Positions 36,490 to 48,229 are shown, counted from the stretch's first letter. The stretch: 64,000 nt of DNA from Zhengitettix transpicula (GCA_037074705.1 CM073591.1:31910587-31974586), one strand, 5' to 3'. Translations and numbers: made by a program. Notes: generated by a model from the letters alone, not told the origin.

Positions 36490-36715
36490 GTTAATTAAAC
36501 CCCATGTAATATTTTTATAACAGGTAATAATCGGAATTTATGATACAAGGCCATAATTGAATTTTAAAATTAGAAAAGCTTAAATGGAGGAGTTTTATTA
36601 ATAATATCGCATTTTAAGAGGTTTTTTTTTGTAGTACAGACCTTTGTTGCTTGAGTGCGTGTGTTGTAGTAGCTGGTATCTATAAAAACACGTGGCTTAA
36701 TCTCGGGACTCATTG
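36490..36715. other. AT-rich non-coding DNA
   Basis: Nothing recognised. Confidence 0.35.
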
Positions 36716-36717
36716 AG

Positions 36718-37038
36718 TTGATGGTCTCGAAGCGCCCCTTTTCATCGGATTTATTGAAAGATATTTTTGAGGACAATAGTTATCCAATTTGGAGAATTCC
36801 CCATAGGCCTGTCGCACGGCTTTGTGCTCTGGTAAATGAAGCAGGAGGGAGACCGCATCTCCTTTATTGCGCGTTCCTCGGAGCGATCTACGATCAATGC
36901 GTCCCGTCTCCCATTTGTTCTATGTGCAGGTTTCCTTGTAGTTGGCACTGGCAGAATATATTGATGCGATCGACTGCCTTTGAGGAAAGGAAGCTCAAAG
37001 GAATGGAAATCGTACACATCTACGCTGTTAACAGGTGA
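36718..37038 (+). other. Candidate exon with good splice donor
   Basis: A 106-codon frame in an unusually GC-rich patch (about 36790-37040) that ends at AACAG|GTGAGT (donor near 37034), an ideal 5' splice site. The product has several Cys residues (SPICSMCRFPC) but matches no family I know. An open minus frame of 124 codons overlaps it (36751-37125), so the open frame alone is weak evidence. It may be an untranslated or coding exon, or an element fragment. Confidence 0.25.
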
Positions 37039-37129
37039 GTGCGCCCTCTCTAGGTGCAATTTTCTTTTCTCCGTACAATGCGAAGTAGCTACCAACCTCA
37101 GAAAACTTATGCCAAGAAATATCACATTT

Positions 37130-38050
37130 TTTTGCGTTGGTGTTATTTCCTCGTTCCGTTACCAAACCAATCATCTGTGGTATATTGCACAAAGGAATCA
37201 CAGAATAGGAAGAAACAATTCATCAATTCAAAATGGATTTGAAATGAGTAGAAATCACATAATAAAAAATGCCCTGCATATGTATATATATTATCATTGT
37301 CTTCACATGAAATTAAAAACAAATATTCCACCACGTTATAGACAAATTATGTGGTGTACACAAGATTAAATGAATATAGGAAGGAAGTCAAAATTAAACC
37401 AAATTAAAAGTTAACAAAAATTATCGTTTTGAACAAATTTGATTTTCATTGAATTTACTTTTTATATTGTTAAGTAAACGCCTTAGCTTTTATGAAAATC
37501 TTAATTTCAGGGATGGTTATAGGGCCACTAATAAATAAAGTGATGTGCAATTTTTCCAAATTACAAAAAGCGGAACAATGTATTTAAATTTACAATAACA
37601 AAATTTTATACTAATAAAAAAACTATTAGAAATCTGAAACGTTAAATAAATCTGGCAAAGTTATAGAAATCTGGCGGTAAACGATATTTACGTAAAGGTT
37701 TACAGAAGAAAGTTTGTTATTTTACATACCATTTATTTAGAGCTGCCCTGGTTTGTGCTCACGTGATTATTTAATTTTTATAGAACGCTTAATTTCTCTG
37801 GCAGGTCGTAGCACTGATTTTATTCTAATCTCACTTTCCAACATTTTATACTTCGCTTAATTTGTATTGTCACGCTCAGTTTGCTGTGGAGAATCTTTAA
37901 TAAAAATACTGATGATACTTTGCCATAATTCGACAATCACAGACTCTTACTTGGCCTACCATGGTCAGGTCCTCCAAATCACACTGACTTGTCTTGCCTC
38001 CCAAAAACACACTCTGCTTTTCTGAGTATGAGAGTGACTGTCGGCGCTAA
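37130..38050. other. Non-coding DNA
   Basis: Nothing recognised beyond short frames. Confidence 0.35.
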
Positions 38051-38054
38051 GTAG

Positions 38055-38166
38055 AAGAAAGTGTTGACAGACTATGTATAAGTCAATCCACATTCTGGCA
38101 ACTCCCCTCTTACAGCATAGGAAAGGGAGTGAAAGGGAGGGGTAGAGCAAGGTAGCCAAGGGTTAA
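38055..38166 (-). mobile_element. GCR retroposon copy 8, subfamily B fragment
   Basis: GACAGACTATGTATAAGTCA is the diverged subfamily B 3' end, followed by about 90 bp of GCR to AAGGGTTAAG. Copy 9 starts within three bases, same strand. Confidence 0.7.
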
Positions 38167-38168
38167 GT

Positions 38169-38745
38169 ATTTTTTTTAGGGCAACAAACAGGCTACATGA
38201 GGGTAATCCACTTTGCGCAACTCCCCTTTAATAGCATAGGAAGGGATTTGAAAGGGGGATGCGGAAGGGTAGAGGAAGGTAGCCAAGGGTTGACTAGGGC
38301 CCCCGGGCTATATTTTAAGGATCCTACCCGGCATTCGCCTAAAGAAATGCAGGGAAAACCCTAGAAAAACCTGCATTGGGTAGGTCGGGCATTGGGTACT
38401 TGTCCCACGCCCTTCCGATAGCTGGAGAGGAGTTTGATGTAGGGAAGCAGCATTCCCTTCTCCGTGCCTCGACCAGTTTAGGAGGCAGCTGGCCGACTAT
38501 TCCAATGGGAATAACGGACAACTCTTACCGTATGCCCAAGGTATGGGACCCCGGAACATACACCTCTCAAAACAGGCCGAGGTGCCTCGGCTTGTGGGAA
38601 CCTTAGTTCAAAAACGGAGAGGAAAAGGCATACCCAAAGGTTGCCCCTTCGTAACTCACCTAAAAGGTTCTGCATGTGAGAGAACATCCCTCGCAGGTTA
38701 TCCCTCGCCGTGCCTTGACCGGTTTAGGATGCAGTTGGCTGACTA
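38169..38745 (-). mobile_element. GCR retroposon copy 9, chimeric 5' end
   Basis: From a T8 tail complement through all blocks to a CTCGCAGGTTAT segment. It then jumps to CGTGCCTTGACCGGTTTAGG (near 38709), which belongs to the middle of GCR. The last 40 bp are therefore a second, out-of-order GCR piece, suggesting template switching or recombination. Confidence 0.78.
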
Positions 38746-40430
38746 ATCGGAATATATATATATAACTAATATAACTAATAGGAATATATATATGGTGAAC
38801 ATTCTTCAAGAAAATATAGTTTATCAATTTTACCGTTAACGTAAGACTCCGTCATGCTTTAAGATTATTACAAAAGAACACAAATGAACTATTTACAAAT
38901 TATCAGGGAAAGCCTGTTTACTGATAACAAAACACAATTTTTAAGTTTACGTTAAATTCGTTAAAATTGAATTCTTAAAATTTATACAATGAAAACCATT
39001 TATTACATACCCCAAAAATTAATTAGCTTCAATTTTTATCTGGAGCTTCCGGGCAGTTTGGCATCTTCAATTTGGCCGAATTATTTGTCCCTCCATATTA
39101 TCAATTAAAGATTCTCTTCATGGGTCTTCCTGTATTCGTGTAAGACATTGTGACACGGTCCAGATATATCTACTTTTAAATAGGAACATAGCCATTTTTT
39201 TTAAAAAAATGAGTTTCGATTCAAGAAAAACTTCATTATAAAGATTAACACGTACAATTAATTTTTAACATGTATTAACAATTTTTCTTTTTATAAATTC
39301 GCAACTACTCAAAGCCATTTGGGGTTAAGATAGAAAACATAATAGAGTAAACAATTATTTATAAAAAAAATTAAAATACCCTGAAAGAAAAACAGCGAAT
39401 TATTTTTACAACGGGGATTTAAATTCTAAAATAATTTTCTATTTTGCATCGTCTTCACCTTTGCAATATTTTACTTTTGCAAATAGCAATTTACTAAGTC
39501 TCAGGAGTCTTGGACGTGCCTTTTCAGTAAACTTCGGTCGGTTATTGCTCAGTTCTCTAAAAGGAACCAAAACTAATGAGTTTTTTCCCCCCCTCTGTAA
39601 CTAATGAATTCTGCGGTTTAATTAATCTCACATTTCACCGTGTTTCAAATTGTGGCAAGGATCTTGTTATTAGTAAAAAAAAAACCTGTTAGAAACAGCA
39701 TTGTTAATTACGATGGACAAAATTTATATGCAACATAGGAATTTCTCGAAATAATTGCCGTCGGTTTACTATTTTCGTTACGTTCGGTTTTCTGCTTTGA
39801 CGAACCCCGGTCCTTGTTATTCGGTATTATGGGCGCTTTCAGATGCACCGGTTTCCATAACTGACGCTGTGCAGGCAGGCTTTTGTTGAGAGCAATGCTT
39901 CACAAAAAAAAATATCCGCAGATTAAAAATTCCAGCAGCCAGAATGCGACTCTTCTGAATGAAAGGAACGCTTTATCTATAGTTATGTATGTCAAAACAG
40001 ACATCAATACTTTCCTGAGCTTATTCAGAGACTAATATTGTGGGGAGGGGGAGGGGGGAAGCCAATTTAGTAATAGATTTTGAAGTTAAAATATTTAAAC
40101 GTGTCATGCATGACCCGTCCATGCTTCAATACCACGTAACTATATTATTCCTTCTACATTTCTACAATTAAATAAGTTTGTAAATTAAAAGAACGTATTA
40201 GATTGGCCAATTTAACAGACAGTTGACACAACGTTTCCTCCGCCAATTTGTGGACCTTTTCAAATGCAGCAAATAAAGATACTGAGTAATATTAACCCAA
40301 TGTCCCACGTGTTCAAACCATCAAAGACAACAGAAAGACATTATTAACTTAGCGAAGGATCATATATTATACTAAGAACTTCAGTATCACTCAGGACATT
40401 AAGTAGAATTGTTCTAATTAATTCTAATAT
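38746..40430. other. AT-rich non-coding DNA
   Basis: Nothing recognised apart from short AT runs. Confidence 0.4.
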
Positions 40431-40434
40431 TGAT

Positions 40435-40665
40435 CATTTCAGATATCAGTCTGGAAAAATAGTTTCCACGTCAAGGACTCTGAAATCCGTTGAAGTTATG
40501 ATTATTTAAATAAATATGTTTAGAAAAAACCAAGTGCTTATCGTTGGACAATTTATAATTTACTCTGTGATCCTTTATACTTGCCTTTAAAGCCCTTTTA
40601 GTTTGTGCAATATACACATCATTGCAATCCTTGCATTAGATTTAGTAAACAACAAAATGAGTATC
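40435..40665 (-). pseudogene. Penelope-like GIY-YIG endonuclease remnant
   Basis: Minus strand from about 40650: C-K-D-C-N-D-V-Y-I-A-Q-T-K-R-A-L-K-A, then I-K-D-H, the PLE GIY-YIG signature with G changed to A in Y-I-G-Q-T. Further on, across a frame change, come S-K-H-I-Y-L-N-N-H-N-F-N and N-Y-F-S-R-L-I-S-E-M, as expected of the domain's second half. Dead fragment. Confidence 0.72.
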
Positions 40666-40682
40666 CTCAGACGAAGAAGAAG

Positions 40683-40934
40683 GTGTAGACAGGCTATGTA
40701 TAGGGTAATCCACGTAGTGGCAACTCCCCTGTTATAGCATAGGAAAGGGAGTGAAATGGGGGATGCGGAAAGGTAGAGCAAGGTTGCCAAGGGTTAACTA
40801 GGGCCCCGAGCTGTTGTTTAAGGATACTACCCGGAAATTTGCCTAAAAGTGATGCAGGGAAAACCCTAGAAAAACCTGCATCAGGTAGGCCGGGCTTGTC
40901 CCACGCCCTTCCGATGGCGGGAGAGGTGTTTGCT
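40683..40934 (-). mobile_element. GCR retroposon copy 10, subfamily B
   Basis: GGTGTAGACAGGCTATGTAT is the subfamily B 3' end (complement). Its 5' side stops at GGTGTTTGCTG, where the tail complement of copy 11 begins at once. Confidence 0.78.
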
Positions 40935-41207
40935 GTTTTTTTAGGGCAACAGGCTACATGAGGGTTATCCACATTGGGCAACTCCCCTTTAATAGCATAG
41001 GAAGGGATTTGAAAGGGGGGATGCGGAAGGGTAGAGGAAGGTAGCCAAGGATTACTAGGGTCCCCGGGCTATATTTTAAGGATCCTACCCGGCATTCGCC
41101 TAAAGAAATGCAGGGAAAATCTTAGAAAAACCTGCATCGGGTAGGTCGGGCATAGGGTACTTGTCCCACGCCTTTCCGATAGCTGGAGAGGAGTTTGCTG
41201 CGGGAAT
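40935..41207 (-). mobile_element. GCR retroposon copy 11
   Basis: T7 tail complement, AGGGCAACAGGCTACATGAG and onward to GGAGTTTGCTG. Both copies 10 and 11 end at the same GTTTGCTG word, which may be a target duplication or simply the shared consensus. Confidence 0.78.
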
Positions 41208-41209
41208 CA

Positions 41210-42955
41210 ATGGGGCCTTAACCATTCTTAACATAACATAACAGCGAGAACGAACTATTTAAAATAATGCCAATATTATATTGGCGAAGTAATTTTGTTG
41301 TGTCCTTATCTAGATCATTTTAATATGAAAAACTATTTTGATCCTGGGGGCATTGAGTCCTGATAAGTTGATATAGACAAATGTAAAAATTTATTGCGTC
41401 TATTGGTGGTATTATTATTTTTAATAATTAGCTAATAGAATTTTAGTGACGATGTCTAGATTTTTTGAGTGAAATACGGGTCCGAGAGATTTTGGTGATT
41501 TTTAATTGTCAACTGTCTGAAAAATTGGCCATTCGATTTCTGTCGTTTGAGTTGTGAACAAAAATTATTTATTAATTTGGAAATTTAGGTTTCACTTCAG
41601 TAGCACATTAGAATTTCGATTAATATTCGTTAATGTATTTACAAGTTCGTTTTACTTAAAATTGTTTTCTCAATCGCTGCAAATTAGTTAATTTGTACGA
41701 CCTCAAAATATCGTAATTATAGTTTTTTTTAACTTATTTACTCGTACATAAGGATCACAATTTTCGACTCGTGAGCCTTTTTGTATAGAGGACAAAAAAT
41801 GATTAATAATCCCAAGCAATGATCGGTCAGCAAACACCTCTTCGCTATTGGTCCGTAATAGGGCATGGACAAAGGGTCAGATTAATATAAAAAAATGTAT
41901 TTATTACTTAAAATATATATTTGAAAATAAGCTTTTCCAAGTGACTGAATTAATAAAGGAATTTCATAGCATTTATGTGAAGAAGAATGAATTAAACCAC
42001 TTGAATACAGTACCATTAAATCTTTAATTTACAAATAACACGTAACATAATTGTATATTTGGCGAATTTCGGTTGGCTGTCAAATCAGTGTTAAATTCAG
42101 GTTTTATTTCATAACTTTGCTCAAAACTTAAATTTTGAAAATTACAAGAAAGAAAATTTGAGAAGCAATTTGTTGTGTCTCAGTTGAAAAAAATATATTC
42201 TTATGAGTAATAGGATTCGAATTATTGTAGAATTCTGTAAAAAACATTATATTAGGAGCTACTTGCAGGATATAAACGTGAACGTTTATTTACGAATTAT
42301 GCTCAGGTTTGTCGTTTCAATCTCTTGAAACGAGACACTGCTAATAATTTTTCTCATACAGAAAATAATATTAGAGTATAGTAGAAGAAACTAAAGACTC
42401 CTTAGATTTTAATAGAAAAAAATTAATATTTTTTTGCACGGTACGTGAGTCTTCATTCATTTAAATTGATTATAGTTTATATTTTATTACGACAGCGGTT
42501 ACCCGTTTAAATGTCAGTTTTGTTATAAATAATCTGAGTAGTATACAGAAAATTACATTTTAAACCCGAGTTTTAGAAGAAGAACGAGAGCTCTTATCTA
42601 CGAATTATAAAGGACTGAAGTGCGCAGTTTTTAAGCAATTAAACCAAATTAAGCAACCGTTTCAAGCTGAAGGATCACTCAGAGGCGGATTCAGGAAGGT
42701 TGTCAGATAACTAAATTTGAGTACATTGAGTAATTAACTGCTACTCGACAGTATGCCATTAATATTAAAGAACGAAGATTTCTACCAAAGTCAATGGATA
42801 ATTACGTGACGTCAATCTGGACATGAAAATACAACCATTAGCATATAAGCGAAAATTAATCCTTAAAACCACTCTAAAAGAATTAATTTTTAACTATAAA
42901 ACGGTGGATATTAGTGAAACATTCAAAATAACGAGATTCTCAAATTAAATACAAC
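41210..42955. other. AT-rich non-coding DNA
   Basis: Nothing recognised. Confidence 0.4.
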
Positions 42956-42984
42956 AATATTTATGTTATAATTTACGTCTGTAT

Positions 42985-43078
42985 AGACTTAAATGCGATT
43001 ATGAAAATATTTGGCCAAATTGGAGACCTCACAAGAATCACAGATTTGTGGGACCTTCTCAAATATATTGTAATAATC
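42985..43078 (+). mobile_element. PLE-associated fragment, left of an LTR insertion
   Basis: Similar to the reverse complement of 44465-44560 (ATATTTGGCCAAAT, GATTTGTGG, GACCTTCTCAA), which is joined to a GIY-YIG remnant. It is interrupted by the LTR at 43079 and resumes at 44033. Confidence 0.6.
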
Positions 43079-44032
43079 AAAATGAAAAGGTTAATTAAAT
43101 TAAAAGATTATGAAAAATTAACAAACAAAATAATTATTCCTTAATTTGTGGCTTCCAAAAATTTAAAACAATTAAATCAAATTAAGATATCTTCTCTAGG
43201 GTCTTCACTGGGTTTGATAGTTAACAGAAAAGTGATTTAATAAACTGATTAACAATTCAAGCATAAAATTTACCTAAAAAAAATATGTCGATAAATGAAA
43301 AAAGCTAAATGTAAAGAGATTAAATTGAACGAAATTGAAAGTGAACGAAATCTGATTCCACCCTTTTAGTTATCGTTTACAAATATTATTATCAAAGTTT
43401 TGGTTACTCACATAATGTCCGACTGGTACCAGCATTCTTTTGTAGCTTCAACACTACACTATAAATGCAAAATTTTACACTGATTCTAATTTCCTCACAG
43501 ATTTTACACATACGTTGTCGAAATGCACGTATTCAGCTCTCAGGAACCTCGGATGATCCTCTTCTAATTGGTCAGATATCGGATGTCGGTTTCCCTCAAT
43601 GAAAAATTGTTCAATTTTTAGAATGAAGCAACCTTTGCTTCACCGTTGGCCAGTTGTTAGAAAATCTCTCTGTCCAACTATCTGCTTGCTTACAGGAACT
43701 CACGATATGCAGATTTTAGACTTTTACTGTTTTATTTATCGATTTGGATCGAACTGCTATGTATCTCGGTGAAGATTTGTTTTACTGTCTCTCCTCTCGT
43801 GGCTGACCGTAGACTTCTCATATGCAGATTTGGTTGTCTCTCCTCTCGTGGCTGACCGTATACTGAAAACTAACTTTACTTTTTCGCGCACAATCGCCAT
43901 TTCGGCTCTTTAACAAAGCAACAGAGCTCACCGCTATTGTCGCTTTGGTCGCTCAATACCGCTACAATTCATTTATCAAAACAATTCAAGTTATCCCTAA
44001 TCAATTATATGGCCTAATTAACTATTGCTACG
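43079..44032 (-). mobile_element. Solo LTR (954 bp) inside a PLE-like sequence
   Basis: Starts TGTAATAATC and ends ATTGCTACG on plus, the diverged complement of a TGTAGTAATT start. It has the shared GGGTCTTCACTGGGTTTGA block. Flanks are ATAT and GTAT, consistent with a 4-bp GTAT duplication with one later change. The sequence at 44440-44470 (minus) shows the uninterrupted site, CTTCTCAAGTATAAAAAA. It contains a short internal direct repeat, CTCTCCTCTCGTGGCTGACC, at 43785 and 43834. Confidence 0.8.
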
Positions 44033-44110
44033 GTATATAAAAGGGAAACTTCTGCCTACTGTCCAAAGTTGATAGATCAATATCAAGTGGGCATCAAAAG
44101 ATCGTAAACT
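44033..44110 (+). mobile_element. PLE-associated fragment, right of the LTR insertion
   Basis: GTATATAAAAGGGAAACTTC continues the element broken at 43078, matching the minus-strand copy at about 44450. The similarity then fades. Confidence 0.55.
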
Positions 44111-44164
44111 TTTCGCAAAGAGTCAGACTTACTTTGAATATTAAGTTCATTACGTTGGCTGATT

Positions 44165-44600
44165 TTGATTTAAATCATTTCAGAAATGAGTCATTGGTGA
44201 TAATCGGACTCAACGTCTTAATATTGGTGCAGTTTACTTTGTGTTTGTTTAAATACATGTTGTTAGTAATAACAGTAGGTAATTTATAATTAGGTATGTT
44301 CTCTTTAATCCTAGTCTTTAAAGCCTGCTTTGTCTGTCCAATATAAACTGTGTTACAATCACTGCAGCTAACATTTTAGAACACAAAAGGAGTATATTGG
44401 GTATGTATAATAAGAGGACATATAAATACCAGTACGCAGAAGTTTCCCGGTTTTTTATACTTGAGAAGGTCCACAAATCTTTGGAGGAATCGTCGTTTTC
44501 ATTCTTTTCAGGTCTGGTATTTGGCCAAATATGTTCATAATCGCAGAACCATATTTATTGTATTTACTGAATCTGGAAAAGTTGGATTACAATCGTAATA
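44165..44600 (-). pseudogene. Penelope-like GIY-YIG endonuclease remnant
   Basis: On the minus strand, after the unbroken GGACCTTCTCAAGTATAAAA segment, the translation reads C-S-D-C-N-T-V-Y-I-G-Q-T-K-Q-A-L-K-T-R-I-K-E-N (about 44380-44305), then NYKLP and NNMYLNKHKVNC. The GIY-YIG core is well kept; a stop lies six codons before the first Cys. The reverse transcriptase is absent. Confidence 0.75.
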
Positions 44601-44604
44601 GGTC

Positions 44605-45445
44605 ACATTTAAATTTTCACAAGAAGTAGTGACTTTGAACTACGAAGTTCTTCACGAAGTTACAGCCAATCAAAAGCATTTAAATCATGGAAGGAAACAA
44701 GATCATATATAATCGGGACTACTTAATAAAAAAAATTGTTGTCTAAGGGTACCTAGACGTGTTACTGAATCTGAACGCTTTTGAGATAATAAAATCAACA
44801 AAGTAGAAATACTCTAAAATATGAAAATGAGAAACTTTGATAGCACATGTAATCATAATTCGTGACGCACGGTAACTCGATTTGTAATACTGGAGTGATG
44901 CGGGGTAGTTTTCGCTTTCGTTGGTATCGCTGATTACTTCTGCACGATAACTGTTCTAAGTAAATTACTGGTCTCTCCATAACTATCTGATATTCTTTAA
45001 CAACACGAACACTGATCTGATATTTAACGAGTTATGTGTTGTATTGTAAATTGTTACCTTGAAAAATCATTCTGATCTACTACAGTTTCTACTAATATGT
45101 GGTTAATCGTTCTGATTGAATGACAAGGATAGTGTCTATTCCGTACATGAAAGCATAATACTCTTTAATAACGTCAGGCAAGGAGAAGGATTCTGACATA
45201 AATTGAATCAAGAACTGAGGAAGGAGAAACCTCAATGATTTCTGTATCACGATAAAACAGAATCGCCCAGAACTGACTCGTACGGCATTTTTATACTTTT
45301 TTTACCTCCAAAATTGCAGAGAAATATCCAAACGCCCTTCAAAAAATTAGCCTATAGAAATAAATACGTATTTTACCAACATTCTTCCAAAGGCCTTTGT
45401 CTTCTGTATTTGAACACGGGTTTATTAAGTGTTAAATACAGATAT
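44605..45445. other. Non-coding DNA
   Basis: Nothing recognised. Confidence 0.4.
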
Positions 45446-45449
45446 ATTT

Positions 45450-45847
45450 AGAGAGGTGTATGTTCCGGGGTCGCAGACCTTGGGCATACGGTAAGAGTTG
45501 TTCGCTATTCCCATTGAAATAGTCGGCCAGCTGCCTCCTAAACTCGTCGAGGCACGGAGAAAGGAATGCTGCGTCCCCACAGCGAACTCCTCTCCCGATA
45601 TCGGAAGGGCGTGGGACAAGTACCCAATGCCCGACCTACCCGATGCAGGGTTTCCTAGGGTTTTCCCTGCATTTCTTTAGGTGAATGCCAGGTAGGATCC
45701 TTAAACTATAGCTTGGGGGCCCTAGTAACCCTTGGCTACCTTCCTCCACCCTTTCGCATCCACCCTTTCAAATCCCTTCCTATGTTATTAAAGGGGAGTT
45801 GCCCAAAGTGGATTACCCTCATGTAGCCTGTTGCCCTAAAAAAAAAA
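45450..45847 (+). mobile_element. GCR retroposon copy 12
   Basis: Begins at AGAGAGGTGTATGTTCC and runs to GCCTGTTGCCCTAAAAAAAA with a 10-base tail. The middle hairpin stem carries one mismatch here (GAAATAG). Confidence 0.8.
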
Positions 45848-45857
45848 TTAAGTACAC

Positions 45858-46379
45858 CCTCTCGCAGGTAAACCTTCCCAGAGAGCTCTTGCGGAGGCTA
45901 CCTTTGGGGATGCCTTCACATCTCTCTGGTTTTTTTGACCTAAGGTTCCCACATGCCGAGGCACCTCGGCCTGTTTTGAGAGGTGTATGTTCCTGGGGTC
46001 GCAGACCTTGGGCATACGGTAAGAGTTGTCCGCTATTCCTATTGGAATAGACGGCCGGCATGCTCCTAAACTTATCGAGGCACGGAGAAGGGAATGCTGC
46101 GTCCCCACAGCTAACTCCTCTCCCGCTATCGGAAGGGCGTGGGACAAGTACCCAATGCCCGACCTACCTGATGCAGGTTTTTGTAGGGTTTTCCTGCATT
46201 TCTTTAGGTGAATGCCGGTAGGATCCTTAAACCATAGCCCGGGGGGCCTAGTTACCATTGGCTACCTTCCTCCACCCTTCCGCATCCCCCCTTTCAAATC
46301 CCTTTCCTATGCTATAAGAGGGGAGTTGCCACTATGTGGATTACCCTATACATAGCCTGTCTACATCCCAAAAAAAAAG
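45858..46379 (+). mobile_element. GCR retroposon copy 13, subfamily B, with 10-bp target duplication
   Basis: Flanked on both sides by TTAAGTACAC (45848-45857 and 46380-46389), a clear target duplication. It starts at CCTCTCGCAGG and ends CATAGCCTGTCTACATCCC then A8. It inserted directly behind the tail of copy 12. This defines subfamily B as an independently mobilised lineage. Confidence 0.88.
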
Positions 46380-46505
46380 TTAAGTACACGAATAAAAATA
46401 AATGGGTTTTCATAAAAGAATATTAGATTATCTAAATCTGAAAGGCCATTATCTCTGTTTCTTCGGCTGCATTGTGAATTGATAAGTATATTGACAGAAA
46501 AAATG

Positions 46506-46610
46506 CGACCAGCCTGGGTATCGAACCCGGGAGTTACGAGGCCGGTGCACTAACCAACAAAGACAATCACGTCGACCCCCCATCGGGTGCGAAAATTCCA
46601 CCATTACTTA
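46506..46610 (-). repeat. tRNA-like (Thr-CGT) SINE-like head or pseudogene
   Basis: On the minus strand: TTGTTGGTTAGTGC (A-box like, 46547-46560), GGCCTCGTAAC (anticodon loop like, CGT = Thr) and GGGTTCGATACCC (perfect B box and T arm, 46516-46528), then a T6 run that would end pol III transcription. The variable loop is too short and I cannot pair a proper acceptor stem, so this is not a working tRNA gene. A tRNA-derived SINE head or tRNA pseudogene fits best. Confidence 0.55.
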
Positions 46611-46619
46611 TTCCAAGGT

Positions 46620-48055
46620 TCAGATGAGGGGTGGATTTCCAATGGAAATTGATTATAGGTTTAATTCAAAGCTATTGAAAGAAAAAAAGCTATTACATAT
46701 TTTTCCATCCATACACTTTGATTAATATTAACCATTTGCCTATATCTGGAGTGTCTAAGCTTTCTTTCTTTCTATAAATTTATGGCAAAGCCGCGATAGG
46801 GTGCGACAATATTTTACAACATTACCACAAAATTCTGATGAAACAAATTTTTATGTAACGCGTAAACAGAGCATGTAAAACACGGTATTTTTAATTTATG
46901 TTCCGCATAAAGCGCTTAGTTAGACTTGGTCTTAGGTAATCCGTTGGGCAGATTTTAAGAGGTAAATACGTGGCAAGTTGGTTCCTGTTTATGTGGGAAG
47001 CAGCAGAAAACAGAACACCCGCCCAGGACACGTATGAGTGTAATCGGATTCCAGACTTATCGAATTTGCATGGCGGAGTGGGAGAGACTCGCCCGCAAGT
47101 CAGCTTGATGCTTCCGGACGTGCGGCGCTTACTCGAGCCAATAACACACGCGACTAACAGCAGTTGACACTCTTACACGCAAGGCTGCTAGATGACAATT
47201 AAATTAATCATCTCATAAACTATCCAATCACTGCTTACGACGGGTCTCTTCTTCACTCACATGTTAGGAGTACTGTTTCCTTCAAAATACACAGTACTAG
47301 AACGATTGGACTAAGGTCTCATTAAAATCAAAAAATTAATGTAATATAAGATTTATTATATTAAACAGTTTCATGATAGATAAAATACTATATATTTAAT
47401 TTTGTTTCCTTTTACCATTTCTCCGCGAAAATTGCATATATCAACATTTATATACAAAAACATGTATCCAAATCAATACTATAATAATTTAAGGAACGAA
47501 AAACCCTTGTACAGTCATCATACTATCGATAAATTTAAATTTATTTATTTTTTGATACTATGACGACTTTACTTTCCTTAAATTGAAACAAAACATTACA
47601 GTCTCTATATTACCTCAAGCTATAATAATTTTTTCCCTATATGTTTATTGGTAACAACTATATAACTATGTGCACAAAATAGTACTTTTGTCTATTATTT
47701 CCTGGAGTTAAGTGATTTTAGGATCTTTACTCTTCACGCACCAGAGGATCTGAATCCTGTGTAATCTAAATTCCGTCTGTCACAAGGTTATTTGTTCTTT
47801 GCTGTCTGCAAATGATGGTCAGAGCCCTTAGGGACATGTTCCCATCATCTGTAATGTGACTCTAACTTAATAATTTTACATAATTTGGAAGTTTGTTAAA
47901 TAGATGACTGTTTCATGGCATTATTAAAAAGTCACAAGTCTGTTGAAAAAGTGTAAATTAAATTCATTCTTAAGGAAAATCGTTGTATCAAGGACGATCA
48001 CGTCTGATAAGTGCAGTATCTCTGATTGGGAAATTATCTTTGCATACGACGCGGG
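46620..48055. other. Non-coding DNA with a GC-richer patch
   Basis: A 65-codon frame at 46970-47167 lies in a CpG-richer stretch, without a known motif. The rest is AT-rich and unassigned. Confidence 0.3.
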
Positions 48056-48060
48056 ATTTT

Positions 48061-48180
48061 AACAACTTCGATTCATTTCCCGGTGTAGTTGTTCAATATA
48101 TTGTTCTCGGAGTTCAACGGCTGCGGGTAATGTACCTCGGCGAGTGGCCGACCTTTTGACTGATGCTGACATGGCTGAGG
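48061..48180 (-). mobile_element. PLE-associated 3' segment, left arm
   Basis: GTTCAATATATTGTTCTCGG at 48091 onward is part of a perfect 28-bp inverted match with 49186-49213. The right arm follows a hammerhead-like core, which is why I link both to Penelope-like termini. On the minus strand the frame reads ELREQYIEQLHREMNR, a possible coding remnant. Confidence 0.4.
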
Positions 48181-48229
48181 CAGACTGTTGACTGAGCGTT
48201 GATTGGCTCTCACTGTGTGATGATTCAGT

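Noticed and set aside
36751..37125. 124-codon minus frame as a gene.
   Set aside because: It overlaps the plus-strand candidate exon, has no motif, and has no supporting splice or start context.
40930..41207. Target duplication GTTTGCTG between GCR copies 10 and 11.
   Set aside because: The word is part of the GCR consensus at that point, so it cannot be told from normal sequence.
46506..46610. Functional tRNA-Thr gene.
   Set aside because: The acceptor stem cannot be paired and the variable loop is too short; only the internal promoter-like parts are good.
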